Positions 26,314 through 35,427 of a stretch of DNA of 64,000 bases are shown piece after piece. Numbering within the stretch: the stretch's first letter is position 1; each line of letters opens with the position of its first letter. Below the pieces are notes generated by a model. The model was not told the DNA's origin. It did no database searches and was given only the letters and a program-made list of their open reading frames with translations. The stretch is taken from NCBI GenBank assembly GCA_947626495.1, contig CANQSJ010000005.1, positions 1 to 64,000 of the forward strand. The letters are read 5' to 3'. A program made the translations under genes and the position numbers. Source of the DNA: an uncultured Oscillospiraceae bacterium (GTDB lineage: Bacteria; Bacillota; Clostridia; Oscillospirales; Oscillospiraceae).

Positions 26314-26381
26314 ACTATTGCAATAGTTTGTATCTATACACTACCACAATAGTGTGGCGTTGTCAACACTATTCCGATAGT
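26314..26381 (-). promoter_or_regulatory. blaI promoter with three BlaI operators
   Basis: Minus-strand promoter TTGACA (26361-26366), 17 bp, TAGTGT (26338-26343). Three related dyads cover it: ACTATTGCAATAGT (26314-26327, perfect), ACACTA-N6-TAGTGT (26338-26355, over the -10), and ACTATTCCGATAGT (26368-26381, just upstream of the -35). Confidence 0.82.
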
Positions 26382-26397
26382 TTGGAAAAAATAGAAT

Positions 26398-26424
26398 AAA
26401 AAAACAGCCCCCGAGGGGGCTGTT
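26398..26424 (-). terminator. Terminator of the DMT exporter gene
   Basis: An ACAGCCCCC/GGGGGCTGT stem followed on the minus strand by seven T. Confidence 0.85.
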
Positions 26425-26447
26425 GATCGTTATGCGGATGTGCGCCG

Positions 26448-27371
26448 TCACACGTCCCCGGTCAGGCCGTCGGACAGGCCCAGCAGCACGATACCCACGA
26501 TGGCGATGGCGATCATGACATAGTGTTTGCGGCTGAGCTTTTCCTTCAGGAAGATCCGGCTCCAGATGACGCTTGCCAGGCAGTACCCGGAGATGATGGG
26601 GGCGGACAGGGCCACGTGCTCGGAGTCGGCGATGGCGTAGATGTAGGCCAGCTGGCCGGCGGTCTCAAAGCAGGCGCCGATGTACTTGGGGGTCTCCTGG
26701 CGCACGGTGAACCGCTCCCGCTTCGCCAGCAGGATCACGAAGCACACCGCCCCCGCCGCCAGAAACGTCAGCTCGTAGGCCACATTGGCGCTGTCCTCGT
26801 CCAGAGATTCCAGCACCAGGCTGTCGGCAAAGGTGCCCGCGGCGTCCAGCACGCAGTACAGTACCGGCAGCAGGATGGCGATGAAGCTCTTGGCGTATTT
26901 ATAATTGGACACGCTCTGGCGGGCGGTGCGGGCGGCGTCGTCCTCGTGCATGTCCACGAAGCCCAGACCCACCACGCCCACGCACACCAGCGCCGTGGCG
27001 CCCAGCTGCAGGCCGGAGATGGAGCCCAGCCCCGCCGTGGCCAGAGTGAGGATGGCCACCAGCGCGCCGGAGCTGTTGCAGATGGGGGAGGAGACGGACA
27101 GCTCGATGTACCGCAGGCCCAGATAGCCCAGGGCCATGGAGAGGATGTACAGTAAACTTACGGGCAGGTAGGTGATGATGGTGTGCATGTCGATGTCCAC
27201 GCCCTGGACGAACACCTCCACGGCGGCGTGGATGCCCATGACCACGCCCACCGCCACCACCATCTTCAGGTGGGAGGTCTTATCACCCTGGTCGCGGCAG
27301 CCGATCTTGGAGAACAGATCGGACCCGCTCCAGCACAGCAGCGCGATGACGGAAAGCCAAAACCAACTCAT
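26448..27371 (-). CDS. DMT-superfamily (EamA-like) membrane transporter
   Basis: The 307-aa protein has ten predicted helices in two EamA-type halves separated by a charged loop (about 140-160). The substrate is not predictable. It starts four bases after the stop of the PLP lyase gene, so the two form an operon; export of an amino acid or sulfur metabolite would fit. Confidence 0.82.
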   Translation of the reverse strand: MSWFWLSVIALLCWSGSDLFSKIGCRDQGDKTSHLKMVVAVGVVMGIHAAVEVFVQGVDIDMHTIITYLPVSLLYILSMALGYLGLRYIELSVSSPICNSSGALVAILTLATAGLGSISGLQLGATALVCVGVVGLGFVDMHEDDAARTARQSVSNYKYAKSFIAILLPVLYCVLDAAGTFADSLVLESLDEDSANVAYELTFLAAGAVCFVILLAKRERFTVRQETPKYIGACFETAGQLAYIYAIADSEHVALSAPIISGYCLASVIWSRIFLKEKLSRKHYVMIAIAIVGIVLLGLSDGLTGDV

Positions 27372-27375
27372 ATTT

Positions 27376-28656
27376 TTATCCCTTCAGGTCCACAAGACCT
27401 CTTTCGTATAGTTTTTGCAGGCTCATGAGAATGCCCGTCTTGGCGTGGTACCAGGTGAGCCCGCCCTGGAAGTAGACGGCGTAGGGGGGCCGGATGGGCC
27501 CGTCGGCGCTGAGCTCGATGGAGGAGCCCTGCACGAACGCCCCGGCGGCCATGATGACGTCGCTGTCATAGCCGGGCATGGGCCACGGTACAGGGGTGAC
27601 GTGGCTGTCCACCGGCGCGGCGGCCTGGATGCCGAGACAAAATGCCTCCATCCGCTCGGCTGAACCCAGGGTCACCGCCTGGATGATGTCGTGGCGGGAC
27701 TCCGAAGCGTTCGGCACGCAGGCAAAGCCCAGCCTTTCATAGACGTTGGCGGCGAAGATGGCCCCCTTCAGAGCACCCGCCGTCACCGTGGGGGCCAGGA
27801 AAAAGCCCTGGTACATGGCCGGCAGTTGGCCCAGATTGGCCCCTACCTCCTTGCCCAGACCGGGGGCGGTGAGCCGCCGGGCGCATGCCTCCACGCATTC
27901 CTGTGTGCCGCAGATATAGCCCCCCGCGGCGGCAAGGCCCCCGCCGGGATTTTTGATGAGAGAGCCCACCGTCATGTCCGCCCCCACGTCGGAGGGCTCG
28001 ATGCGCTGGACGAACTCGCCGTAGCAGTTGTCCACCATGCACAGCACATCCGGCTTGATGGATTTGCAGAAGGCGATGAGCTGACCGATCTGCTCCACGG
28101 AAAAGCTGGGGCGGGTGGCGTAGCCCTTGGAGCGCTGGATGGTAATGAGCTTCGTCTTGGGCCCGATGGCGGCGCGGATGGCGTCGTAGTCGAAGGAGCC
28201 GTCGGGTTTAAGGTCCGCCTGGCGGTAGCTTATGCCGAACTCCGCCAGGGAGCCGGGGCTGGAGCGGATGCCGATGACCTCCTCCAGGGTGTCGTAGGGC
28301 GCGCCCACGGGGGAGAGAAGCTCGTCCCCCGGCCGGAGCACGGCGGAGAGCGCCAGGGCCAGGGCGTGGGTTCCGCAGCTTATTTGAGGCCGGACCAGGG
28401 CCGCCTGGGTGTGGAAGCAGCTGGCGTACACCGCCTCCAGGGTCTCCCGGCCCAGATCGTTGTAGCCGTAGCCGGTGCTGGTGGCGAAGCATGCCCCGCT
28501 GACCCGGTTTTTCTGCATGGCCAGCAGCACCTTGGCCTGATTGTATTCGGCCGTCCCGTCGATGGCGGCGAACCGGTCCTTCAGACCGGCCAGCACCGTC
28601 TCGCCGTATTCGTATACCTCCGGGCAAATGCCCAGAGAGGCGTAGATCTCTCGCAT
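27376..28656 (-). CDS. PLP enzyme, methionine gamma-lyase/aluminium-resistance family
   Basis: The 426-aa fold-type I PLP enzyme is called 'methionine gamma-lyase family' or aluminium-resistance protein. The PLP Lys lies in GSLIKNPGGGLA, and ISCGTHALALALSAVLRPGDELL is the cofactor-binding segment. The start at 28656 has GGAGT seven bases upstream. It is first in the operon with the DMT exporter. The exact reaction in this branch is unproven. Confidence 0.85.
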   Translation of the reverse strand: MREIYASLGICPEVYEYGETVLAGLKDRFAAIDGTAEYNQAKVLLAMQKNRVSGACFATSTGYGYNDLGRETLEAVYASCFHTQAALVRPQISCGTHALALALSAVLRPGDELLSPVGAPYDTLEEVIGIRSSPGSLAEFGISYRQADLKPDGSFDYDAIRAAIGPKTKLITIQRSKGYATRPSFSVEQIGQLIAFCKSIKPDVLCMVDNCYGEFVQRIEPSDVGADMTVGSLIKNPGGGLAAAGGYICGTQECVEACARRLTAPGLGKEVGANLGQLPAMYQGFFLAPTVTAGALKGAIFAANVYERLGFACVPNASESRHDIIQAVTLGSAERMEAFCLGIQAAAPVDSHVTPVPWPMPGYDSDVIMAAGAFVQGSSIELSADGPIRPPYAVYFQGGLTWYHAKTGILMSLQKLYERGLVDLKG

Positions 28657-28696
28657 GATGCGCACTCCTTCGTATCTGTGGGCAAAGCCCTGGGAT

Positions 28697-28725
28697 AGCT
28701 TACCATCTGCCGCCGACGCTGTCAA
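28697..28725 (-). promoter_or_regulatory. Promoter of the PLP lyase-DMT operon
   Basis: Minus strand: TTGACA (28720-28725), 17 bp, TAAGCT (28697-28702). Confidence 0.6.
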
Positions 28726-28827
28726 GGTGGGAGGAAATAGGCGGCTGCCCGGGCCCGAATCGGGGGATTCTACGGATAGGAGAGCGGCCTTTCGAACCGA
28801 GAGTAGAGCGCCGGCGCAAATCATGGA

Positions 28828-28856
28828 TTGGCTTTTTCGGCGTGGTCCGATATGAT
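28828..28856 (+). promoter_or_regulatory. Promoter of the degV gene
   Basis: TTGGCT (28828-28833), 17 bp, TATGAT (28851-28856). Confidence 0.65.
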
Positions 28857-28895
28857 TACATAAAGGGGTATCCGTACCGGAGAAAGGAGAACGCT

Positions 28896-29735
28896 ATGGA
28901 CTGGCTCATCGTATCGGACACATCCTGCGACATCCGCGCCCTGGAGGGGCTGGCACCGGGGGTGGAATTTGCCCTGGTGCCCTTCAAGATTAACATCGGC
29001 GGCCGGGAGTTCGTGGACACGCCGGACCTGGACGTGGAGGAGATGCTGCGGGCCATGACGGCCCACGAGGGGGCCAGCACCAGCGCCTGTCCCAGCCCCG
29101 GGGAGTGGGAGGCCCAGTTCCAGCGGGCCGACAGGGTCATCGCCCTGACCATCAGCAGCAACCTGTCCGGCAGTTACGCGGCGGCGGAGGCCGCACGGCA
29201 CATCGTGCTGGAGTCCTGCCCGGACAAGCAGATCTTCATCCTGGACACCCTCAGCGACGCGGGAGCCCTGGCCAGCGCGGCGGAGCTCGCCAATAAGCTC
29301 ATCGGCCGGGGAGCGGACTTCGAGGAGGTCTGCGGGGCCCTGCGGGCATTCAACGACGCGGGCCACATCCTGTTCGCCCTGTCCAGCTTTGAGAACCTAG
29401 TGAAAAACGGCCGGGTGGGCCGGGTGGCGGGCTTCATCGCGGGGCATCTGCACATGCGGGTGCTGGGCCGCCGCACGGCGGACGGGCGCATCGACTTTTT
29501 TTATAAGACCCGGGGCCAGAAGCGGGTGCTGGCCAGGATTCTGGAGGAGATGGCCGACACGGGCTTTGACGGCGGCCGTCCGGTGGTAATCAGCCATTGT
29601 CTGAACCCGGACGCGGCGGAGACGCTGCGGGGGGACATCGTCGCCCGCTGGCCGGCTGCCCGGGTGCAGGTCATCCCCTGCGCGGGACTGTGCAGCTTCT
29701 ACGCTCAGCAGCAGGGCGTCATCATCACCTATTGA
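28896..29735 (+). CDS. DegV-family fatty-acid-binding protein
   Basis: The 279-aa protein binds fatty acids for the FakA/FakB kinase system. Family marks are the N-terminal SDTSCDI, the ligand-binding TSACPSPGEW and the segment ITISSNLSGSYAAA. GAAAGGAG lies before the ATG. A terminator follows. No fakA is in the window. Confidence 0.9.
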   Translation: MDWLIVSDTSCDIRALEGLAPGVEFALVPFKINIGGREFVDTPDLDVEEMLRAMTAHEGASTSACPSPGEWEAQFQRADRVIALTISSNLSGSYAAAEAARHIVLESCPDKQIFILDTLSDAGALASAAELANKLIGRGADFEEVCGALRAFNDAGHILFALSSFENLVKNGRVGRVAGFIAGHLHMRVLGRRTADGRIDFFYKTRGQKRVLARILEEMADTGFDGGRPVVISHCLNPDAAETLRGDIVARWPAARVQVIPCAGLCSFYAQQQGVIITY

Positions 29736-29750
29736 GAAAAGCATAGAGCA

Positions 29751-29779
29751 GGCCGGGCACCTTCATGCCCGGCCTTTTT
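29751..29779 (+). terminator. Terminator of the degV gene
   Basis: A GGCCGGGCA/TGCCCGGCC stem followed by five T. Confidence 0.9.
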
Positions 29780-29783
29780 GCTG

Positions 29784-30032
29784 TTATCCGCCTTTGTATT
29801 TTCTGCGGGTTGCCTCGCCGCCCCGCAGGTGCCGTTCGGCCTTGTTGCGCTCCAGCACGGCCCGGGCCTGGGCGTACAGCGGCCGGTCCACGTGGCGCAG
29901 CCGCTCCGCCAGATCCTTGTGTACCGTGGATTTGGAGACACGGAAATGGGACGCGGCGTCCCGGACGGTGGCGTTGTTCTCCACGATGTAGAGCGCCAGG
30001 TCCCGGGCGCGCTGTTCGATATCCTCTCGCAC
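29784..30032 (-). CDS. spoIIID: Sporulation transcriptional regulator SpoIIID
   Basis: The 82-aa protein has the strongly conserved HTH segment FRVSKSTVHKDLAERL and the C-terminal RHLRGGEATRRKYKG typical of SpoIIID. It controls mother-cell genes after SigE activation. It uses a GTG start five bases after GGGGTGG; an overlapping ATG lies in another frame. Its presence argues that the organism sporulates. Confidence 0.95.
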   Translation of the reverse strand: MREDIEQRARDLALYIVENNATVRDAASHFRVSKSTVHKDLAERLRHVDRPLYAQARAVLERNKAERHLRGGEATRRKYKGG

Positions 30033-30117
30033 TCATACCACCCCGCTGACTTTGACTTGCCACAGTCTATGCGCCCGGGGCGGGGGATTAGAACCGGCGC
30101 CGGCGCGGGGGAGGGTA

Positions 30118-30146
30118 TTGCCAACGGGGGCGGCAGGTGGTAAAAT
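30118..30146 (+). promoter_or_regulatory. Promoter of the alpha-galactosidase gene
   Basis: TTGCCA (30118-30123), 17 bp, TAAAAT (30141-30146). Confidence 0.6.
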
Positions 30147-30182
30147 GGCGGCGGAAAACCATCGTGATCCACCTCTCAGGGC

Positions 30183-30212
30183 GGCCCCGGCGACCTGTCT
30201 CTCGCCGGGGCC
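30183..30212 (+). promoter_or_regulatory. Leader hairpin before the alpha-galactosidase gene
   Basis: A perfect 11-bp stem GGCCCCGGCGA with an 8-nt loop lies inside the leader, with no T-run after it. It may stabilise the mRNA or bind a regulator. Confidence 0.5.
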
Positions 30213-30246
30213 GTTCCTGTACGGACCGATCGGGGAGAGGGCGCTT

Positions 30247-32436
30247 ATGATCATCTACGACGAGACCACCGGCCTTATCGGCCTGCACACCCGCCACACC
30301 ACCTATCAGATGAAGGCGGATGCGCGGGGCGTGCTGCTGCACACCTATTACGGCCCCCGGATCGGGCAGGACGACCTGTCCCGCCTCATCCGGCCCGCGG
30401 ACCGGGGCTTCTCCGCCAACCCCGCGGACGCCGGCGGGGACCGGCGCTATTCCCTGGACACGCTGCCCCAGGAGTATCCCTGCGCCGGCGGAGGCGACAT
30501 GCGCGTTCCCGCCCTGGAGGTGGCGTTCGCCGACGGCTCCGCCGCGCCGGATTTGCGGTTCGTGGGGCTGGAACGGCGGGAGGGAAAGTATGCCCTGCCG
30601 GGGCTGCCGGCCTTCCACGGGGAGGGCTGGGAGACGCTGGTGGTGCGCCTGGCGGACGAGGCCAACGGCCTGCGGGCGGAGCTGTATTACGGCGTGGCGG
30701 AGGAGCACGACCTGATCACCCGGGCCGTGCGCTTTGTGAACGCCGGCGGCGGGCCGGTGCGCCTGGAGCGGGCCATGAGCCTGTGCCTGGAGCTGCCGGA
30801 GGGGGATATGGACCTGGTGACCTTCGACGGCGCCTACGGGATGGAGCGCGTGCCCCACCGGGGGACCCTCCGTCCGGGGGTACAGAGCGTGGGCAGCGTC
30901 CGGGGCGCCTCCAGCCACCAGCACAACCCCTTCGTGGTGCTGTGCCGGCCGGATACCGGGGAGGACCACGGCCTGTGCTACGGGGCGATGCTCCTGTATA
31001 GCGGCAGCTTTCTGGCGGAAGCGGAGCGGGACCAGTTCGACACCGCCCGTCTGGTGCTGGGCATCCATCCCCGGCGGTTTTCCTGGACGCTGGCGCCCGG
31101 CGAGAGCTTCACCGCGCCGGAGGCGGCGCTGGTGTGCTCCGGCGAGGGCTTCGGCCCCATGAGCCGGCGGCTGCACCGGGCCATCCGGGAGTGCCTGGTG
31201 CGGGACCCTTATGCCGGCCGGCGCCGGCCGGTGCTCATCAACAGCTGGGAGGCCGCCTATTTCCGCTTCGACGCGGATACGCTGCTCTCCATGGCGGAGG
31301 CCGCCGCGGCGCTGGGGGTGGAGCTGTTCGTGCTGGACGACGGCTGGTTCGGCGAGCGGGACTGCGACCGCCGGGCGCTGGGGGACTGGTGGGTGAACGA
31401 GAAGAAGCTGCCCGGGGGTCTGACGGCGCTGGCCGAACGGGTCCGGGCGCTGGGCATGCGGTTCGGGCTGTGGATCGAGCCGGAGATGATCAGCGAGGAC
31501 AGCGACCTCTACCGCGCCCACCCGGACTGGGCCCTGGGCCCCGCGGAAAAGCCCCGCAGCCGGAGCCGGGATCAGCTGGTGCTGGACTTCTCCCGGGCCG
31601 ATGTGCGCGAGCACGTCTTCCAGGCCCTCCGCGCCGTCATCGACGGCGCCGACGTGGACTATATCAAATGGGACATGAACCGAAGCCTCACCGAGGTCTG
31701 GTCCGCGTCGCTGCCCGCCGACCGGCAGGGGGAGGTATACCACCGGTATGTGCTGGGGGTCTATGAGCTGCTGGAGCGGTTTCGCCAGACCTGGCCGGAC
31801 ATGCTCATCGAGGGCTGCGCCGGGGGCGGCGGGCGGTTTGACGCCGGCATGCTCTACTATGTGCCCCAGATCTGGTGCAGCGACAACAGCGACCCCATCG
31901 ACCGCCTTTTCATCCAGGGAGGCACCTCCTTCGCCTACCCGCCCAGCGCCATGGCGGCCCATGTGGCCCCTGTGCCCAACGCCCTCAACGGCCGCGTCGC
32001 CTCCCTGCAGACGCGGGGGACGGTGGCCATGGCCGGCGCCTTCGGCTATGAACTGGACCCCCGGTCCCTCACGCCGGAGGAGCGGGAGACGGTCCGCCGC
32101 CAGGTGGAGACGTACAAGCAGCGTTGGCAGCTGGTGTACCAGGGCGACTATTACCGGCTGACGGACTTTTTCCGCCCCGGTCCTTACGTGGCCTGGGCCA
32201 TGGTCTCGCCGGACAGGAGCCGGGCGCTGGCGTGCCTGGTGTACACCCAAAACCGGGCCGCCGGGCCGCTGCGGACGCTGTGCCTGAAGGGCCTGGACCC
32301 GGAAAAACGCTACCGGGTCGACGGCGGCGGAATCTGGGGCGGCGCGGCGCTCATGGCGGCGGGCTATCCCCTGCCGCCCCAGACCGGGGATTACGACAGC
32401 GTCACGCTGTACCTGGAGGCGGTCAAGGGCGGCTGA
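30247..32436 (+). CDS. Alpha-galactosidase (GH36)
   Basis: The 729-aa enzyme hydrolyses terminal alpha-galactosides such as raffinose-family sugars or galactosylated glycans. The nucleophile is Asp476 in KWDMNR; the acid/base is Asp546 in CSDNSDPIDR. The N-terminal beta-supersandwich, WEAAYF and LDDGWFG also fit. There is no signal peptide, so it is cytoplasmic. GGAGAGGG precedes the ATG. It is followed after 42 bp by the fucosidase. Confidence 0.94.
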   Translation: MIIYDETTGLIGLHTRHTTYQMKADARGVLLHTYYGPRIGQDDLSRLIRPADRGFSANPADAGGDRRYSLDTLPQEYPCAGGGDMRVPALEVAFADGSAAPDLRFVGLERREGKYALPGLPAFHGEGWETLVVRLADEANGLRAELYYGVAEEHDLITRAVRFVNAGGGPVRLERAMSLCLELPEGDMDLVTFDGAYGMERVPHRGTLRPGVQSVGSVRGASSHQHNPFVVLCRPDTGEDHGLCYGAMLLYSGSFLAEAERDQFDTARLVLGIHPRRFSWTLAPGESFTAPEAALVCSGEGFGPMSRRLHRAIRECLVRDPYAGRRRPVLINSWEAAYFRFDADTLLSMAEAAAALGVELFVLDDGWFGERDCDRRALGDWWVNEKKLPGGLTALAERVRALGMRFGLWIEPEMISEDSDLYRAHPDWALGPAEKPRSRSRDQLVLDFSRADVREHVFQALRAVIDGADVDYIKWDMNRSLTEVWSASLPADRQGEVYHRYVLGVYELLERFRQTWPDMLIEGCAGGGGRFDAGMLYYVPQIWCSDNSDPIDRLFIQGGTSFAYPPSAMAAHVAPVPNALNGRVASLQTRGTVAMAGAFGYELDPRSLTPEERETVRRQVETYKQRWQLVYQGDYYRLTDFFRPGPYVAWAMVSPDRSRALACLVYTQNRAAGPLRTLCLKGLDPEKRYRVDGGGIWGGAALMAAGYPLPPQTGDYDSVTLYLEAVKGG

Positions 32437-32478
32437 CGCGCCGCCTGCATCCGTGTCCGACAGAGAGGAGACAGGACC

Positions 32479-33783
32479 ATGTACCGGTTCGACCGGAAGG
32501 AATATGAGCGGCGGACGGCCTGGTTCACCCAGGCCCGGTTCGGCCTTTTCATCCACTTCGGCCTGTATGCCCTTCCGGGGCGGGGCGAGTGGGTGCGCAG
32601 CGACGAGCGGATGCCGGAGAGCGCGTACCGGCCCTTTTTCGACGGCTTCGATCCCGCGGGCTTCGACGCCCGGGACTGGGCGCGGGCGGCAAAGGAAGCA
32701 GGGATGCGCTACGCCGTGCTCACTGCCAAGCACCACGACGGCTTCTGCCTGTTCGACTCCGCCCTGACGGATTATAAGTCCGCCAACACCCCCTTTGGCC
32801 GGGACATCGTGCGGGAGTTTCTGGATGCCTTCCGGGAGGAGGGGCTGAAGGTGGGGCTGTATTACTCCCTGCTGGACTGGCACCATCCGGACTATCCCCA
32901 TCGGGGCGACCGGTATCACCCGCTGCGGGACGATCCCGCCGGGGAGAACGCCGGGCGGGACTGGGAGCGGTATCTGCGGTATATGCACGGCCAGGTGCGG
33001 GAGCTGTGTACCAGCTACGGCAGGCTGGACCTAATGTGGTTCGACTTCAGCTACGGCGACATGACCGGCCCCAAGTGGCGGGCCGCGGAGCTGGCGGACA
33101 TGGTCCGCACGCTGCAGCCCGGCATCGTGCTCAACAACCGCCTGGAGGTGAGCGGGGAGGGCTTCGGCTCCCTGTATACAGGCGAGCCCACCGCTTGGCA
33201 CGGGGATTTCATCACCCCGGAGAAGATGATCCCGCCGGAGGGGCTGCGGGACGCCGCGGGCCGGCCGCTCCTCTGGGAGAGCTGCGTCACCATGAACAAC
33301 AGCTGGGGCTATACCCGCGCCGACGGATACTACAAGCCCGCCCCGCTGCTGATAAAAAAGCTGGTGGAGTGCGTCAGCAAGGGCGGGAACATGATCCTGA
33401 ACGTGGGGCCGGACGGGACCGGGCGGTTCCCGGCGCCGGCGCGGCGGACCCTGGCGGAGATCGGCCGCTGGATGGCCCGCAACGGGGAGAGCGTCTATGG
33501 CTGCGGCCCGGCGGATCTCCCCAAGCCCGACTGCGGCCGTTTTACCCGCCGGGGGAACACGCTCTATCTGCACGTATACGAAAACGCCCTGGGACCGCTG
33601 CCGGTGCCGGGGCTGGAGAAGGACCGGGTGGGGGCTGTGACATGCCTGGCGGACGGGCGGCCGGTGCCTGTGTCCGCCAGCTGGGTGCACAGCGATTATC
33701 CGGACGTGTGCTTTTTGGATCTGGGGCCGGACCCGGTGCTGCCGGACGGCACGGACACGGTGCTGCGGATCGAGCTGGCATAA
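32479..33783 (+). CDS. Alpha-L-fucosidase (GH29)
   Basis: The 434-aa enzyme releases terminal L-fucose, for example from mucin or milk glycans. Family marks are RFGLFIHFGLYA near the N-terminus, AKHHDGFCLF, the nucleophile Asp189 in MWFDFS, and GNMILNVGPDGTG. No signal peptide is seen. GAGGAGA precedes the ATG. With the galactosidase it forms a small glycan-trimming operon that acts on imported oligosaccharides. Confidence 0.93.
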   Translation: MYRFDRKEYERRTAWFTQARFGLFIHFGLYALPGRGEWVRSDERMPESAYRPFFDGFDPAGFDARDWARAAKEAGMRYAVLTAKHHDGFCLFDSALTDYKSANTPFGRDIVREFLDAFREEGLKVGLYYSLLDWHHPDYPHRGDRYHPLRDDPAGENAGRDWERYLRYMHGQVRELCTSYGRLDLMWFDFSYGDMTGPKWRAAELADMVRTLQPGIVLNNRLEVSGEGFGSLYTGEPTAWHGDFITPEKMIPPEGLRDAAGRPLLWESCVTMNNSWGYTRADGYYKPAPLLIKKLVECVSKGGNMILNVGPDGTGRFPAPARRTLAEIGRWMARNGESVYGCGPADLPKPDCGRFTRRGNTLYLHVYENALGPLPVPGLEKDRVGAVTCLADGRPVPVSASWVHSDYPDVCFLDLGPDPVLPDGTDTVLRIELA

Positions 33784-33787
33784 GCGG

Positions 33788-33816
33788 TTGACGAATCCGG
33801 GAAAGTGTGGTATCCT
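33788..33816 (+). promoter_or_regulatory. Promoter of the AIPR-like gene
   Basis: TTGACG (33788-33793), 17 bp, TATCCT (33811-33816), only four bases after the fucosidase stop. Confidence 0.7.
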
Positions 33817-33819
33817 TGG

Positions 33820-33977
33820 CTTGTCCGCTGGATAGCGGACGGAAAATTTAGTACCTGGACAGGTTCTGGAAATATCGTCAGAGGGAGCAGTATGCTCCTG
33901 CTTGTGCGTGTTTGAGAGCCGACGAAAGTTGCGCTCTCTTTTTGTTTCCGGACAAGTCCGAGAAAAGGAGACAAAAA
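33820..33977 (+). ncRNA. Structured 5' leader with attenuator, unidentified
   Basis: About 155 nt between the promoter and the AIPR-like start fold into at least three hairpins: GTCCGC/GCGGAC (33822-33840), GGAGCA/TGCTCC (33884-33899) and a terminator. CTTGTCCG at the start (33820-33827) can instead pair with CGGACAAG (33949-33956) after the terminator, so alternative structures are possible. It matches no riboswitch I recognise. Confidence 0.5.
33914..33943 (+). terminator. Intrinsic terminator in the AIPR-like leader
   Basis: GAGAGC pairs with GCTCTC, with inner CGAC/GTTG and a GAAA loop, followed by five T. It lies 35 bp before the start codon, so it would act as an attenuator. Confidence 0.7.
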
Positions 33978-35381
33978 ATGGAAATGCAGAGAGAACACAA
34001 GGACGCCGTGATCATCAAGTTCGATTTCCCCGGGGAACAGACCGTGGGCTCCATCACGAAAATCGTGGGCCTGGTACGGGTGCGGTACCTGGTGTCGGTC
34101 ATCGACGTGCTGGATCTGGAGGCCAACCCCCGCGCGTTCAGGACCGGGCCGGTGACCGTGGCCATTCAGGAATCCATCGAAAACGACCGGGAGGTGTTCC
34201 CCTTCAAGACGAAGGGAATCCTGCTGGCGTCGTCCCGATATGAGCGGATGGAGCGGGGGCGGGTGCGCATCGCCCCGGCGAATCCGGCCATCGAGGGCAT
34301 TCTGGACGGCGGCCACAACGCCCTGGCGATCGGCCTTTATATCCTCCGGCTGGCCCTGGAGGACGCCGGGCGGGTCCTGCCCTCCGGCGGCAAGACCTGG
34401 AGCGACTTCAAGCAGCTTTGGCGGGAGAACCGGGCGATCGTGGAGCGGTTCGTCCAGGCCCAGAGCAAGAGTCCGGAGGGCGGCGAGCTGGGATTTTATG
34501 TGCCGGTGGAGCTGCTCATCCCCCGGGACAGCGAAGACACAGCCTGCGTGGAGTCGTTTAAAAACGACCTTTTGGAGATTTGCGCCGCCCGCAACAACAA
34601 CGTGCAGCTGCAGGTCTCCGACAAGGCCAACCAGCGGGGCTTCTTCGACGAGCTGAAGGAGCTCATGGACGAGCGCAACCCCCTGGTGAGCAGGTGCATC
34701 GCCTGGAAGACCAACGACGGCGGCGAGATCCGCGCCCAGGATCTGGTGGCGCTGACCTGGATCCCCATGAATCTGGTGCTCCAGGAGGTGGTGCTGCGGG
34801 ACCAGCACGGCCGCCGCATAGAGGCGGTGGGCGCGCAGAATATCTACCGGAACAAGGGCGTCTGCCAGCAGCAGTTTGAGCGGCTGATGAGCTCGCCGGA
34901 GGTCACGTCGAAGGCCAGCGAGGACTATCGCCATGAGCTGTACAACACCCAGGTGCGCTCGGCGCTGCGGCTGACGGCGGATCTGCCGGAGCTTTACGAC
35001 TACATCTATGAGATGTTCCCCAAGTATTATAACGCCAACGGCGGACTGTATGGGCGCATCACCGCCGTGAAGATGCTGAACGAGAAGCGCCGGGAGAAGC
35101 GTACGCCCTTTATGGGCAGGGACATTGAGACCCTCAGCCCGGACGGCTACATTGTCCCGCTGGTATACGGCCTGCAGGCGCTGATGGAGCGGACGGAGGA
35201 GGGCGTGCGCTGGCGCGTGCCGCCGATGCCGTTTTTGCGGCAGAATCTGAAAAAGATCGTCGGCAACTACGCCGGTCTGCTGGGGATCTGCGATTATGAC
35301 CCCCAAAAGATCGGCAAGAACGCCCAGAGCTACGCCCAGACGCAGAACGCCTTCAAAATGGCCTACGCCGGGATCCTCTGA
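33978..35381 (+). CDS. AIPR-like (abortive infection/phage resistance type) protein
   Basis: The 467-aa soluble protein starts at 33978, seven bases after AAGGAG. The segment GILDGGHNALAIG (about 107-119) resembles the DGGH/DGQH signature of AIPR and DGQHR-type proteins, which occur in phage-defence loci. The C-terminal half is helical and unassigned. It is single, behind a structured leader and directly upstream of recombinase unit 2. The role is inferred only from this motif. Confidence 0.55.
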   Translation: MEMQREHKDAVIIKFDFPGEQTVGSITKIVGLVRVRYLVSVIDVLDLEANPRAFRTGPVTVAIQESIENDREVFPFKTKGILLASSRYERMERGRVRIAPANPAIEGILDGGHNALAIGLYILRLALEDAGRVLPSGGKTWSDFKQLWRENRAIVERFVQAQSKSPEGGELGFYVPVELLIPRDSEDTACVESFKNDLLEICAARNNNVQLQVSDKANQRGFFDELKELMDERNPLVSRCIAWKTNDGGEIRAQDLVALTWIPMNLVLQEVVLRDQHGRRIEAVGAQNIYRNKGVCQQQFERLMSSPEVTSKASEDYRHELYNTQVRSALRLTADLPELYDYIYEMFPKYYNANGGLYGRITAVKMLNEKRREKRTPFMGRDIETLSPDGYIVPLVYGLQALMERTEEGVRWRVPPMPFLRQNLKKIVGNYAGLLGICDYDPQKIGKNAQSYAQTQNAFKMAYAGIL

Positions 35382-35389
35382 CAGTCGCA

Positions 35390-35422
35390 CCCCGCGGCCC
35401 GATTTCCGGGACGCGGGGTTTT
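35390..35422 (+). terminator. Terminator of the AIPR-like gene
   Basis: A CCCCGCG/CGCGGGG stem followed by TTTTC. Confidence 0.88.
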
Positions 35423-35427
35423 CATAT

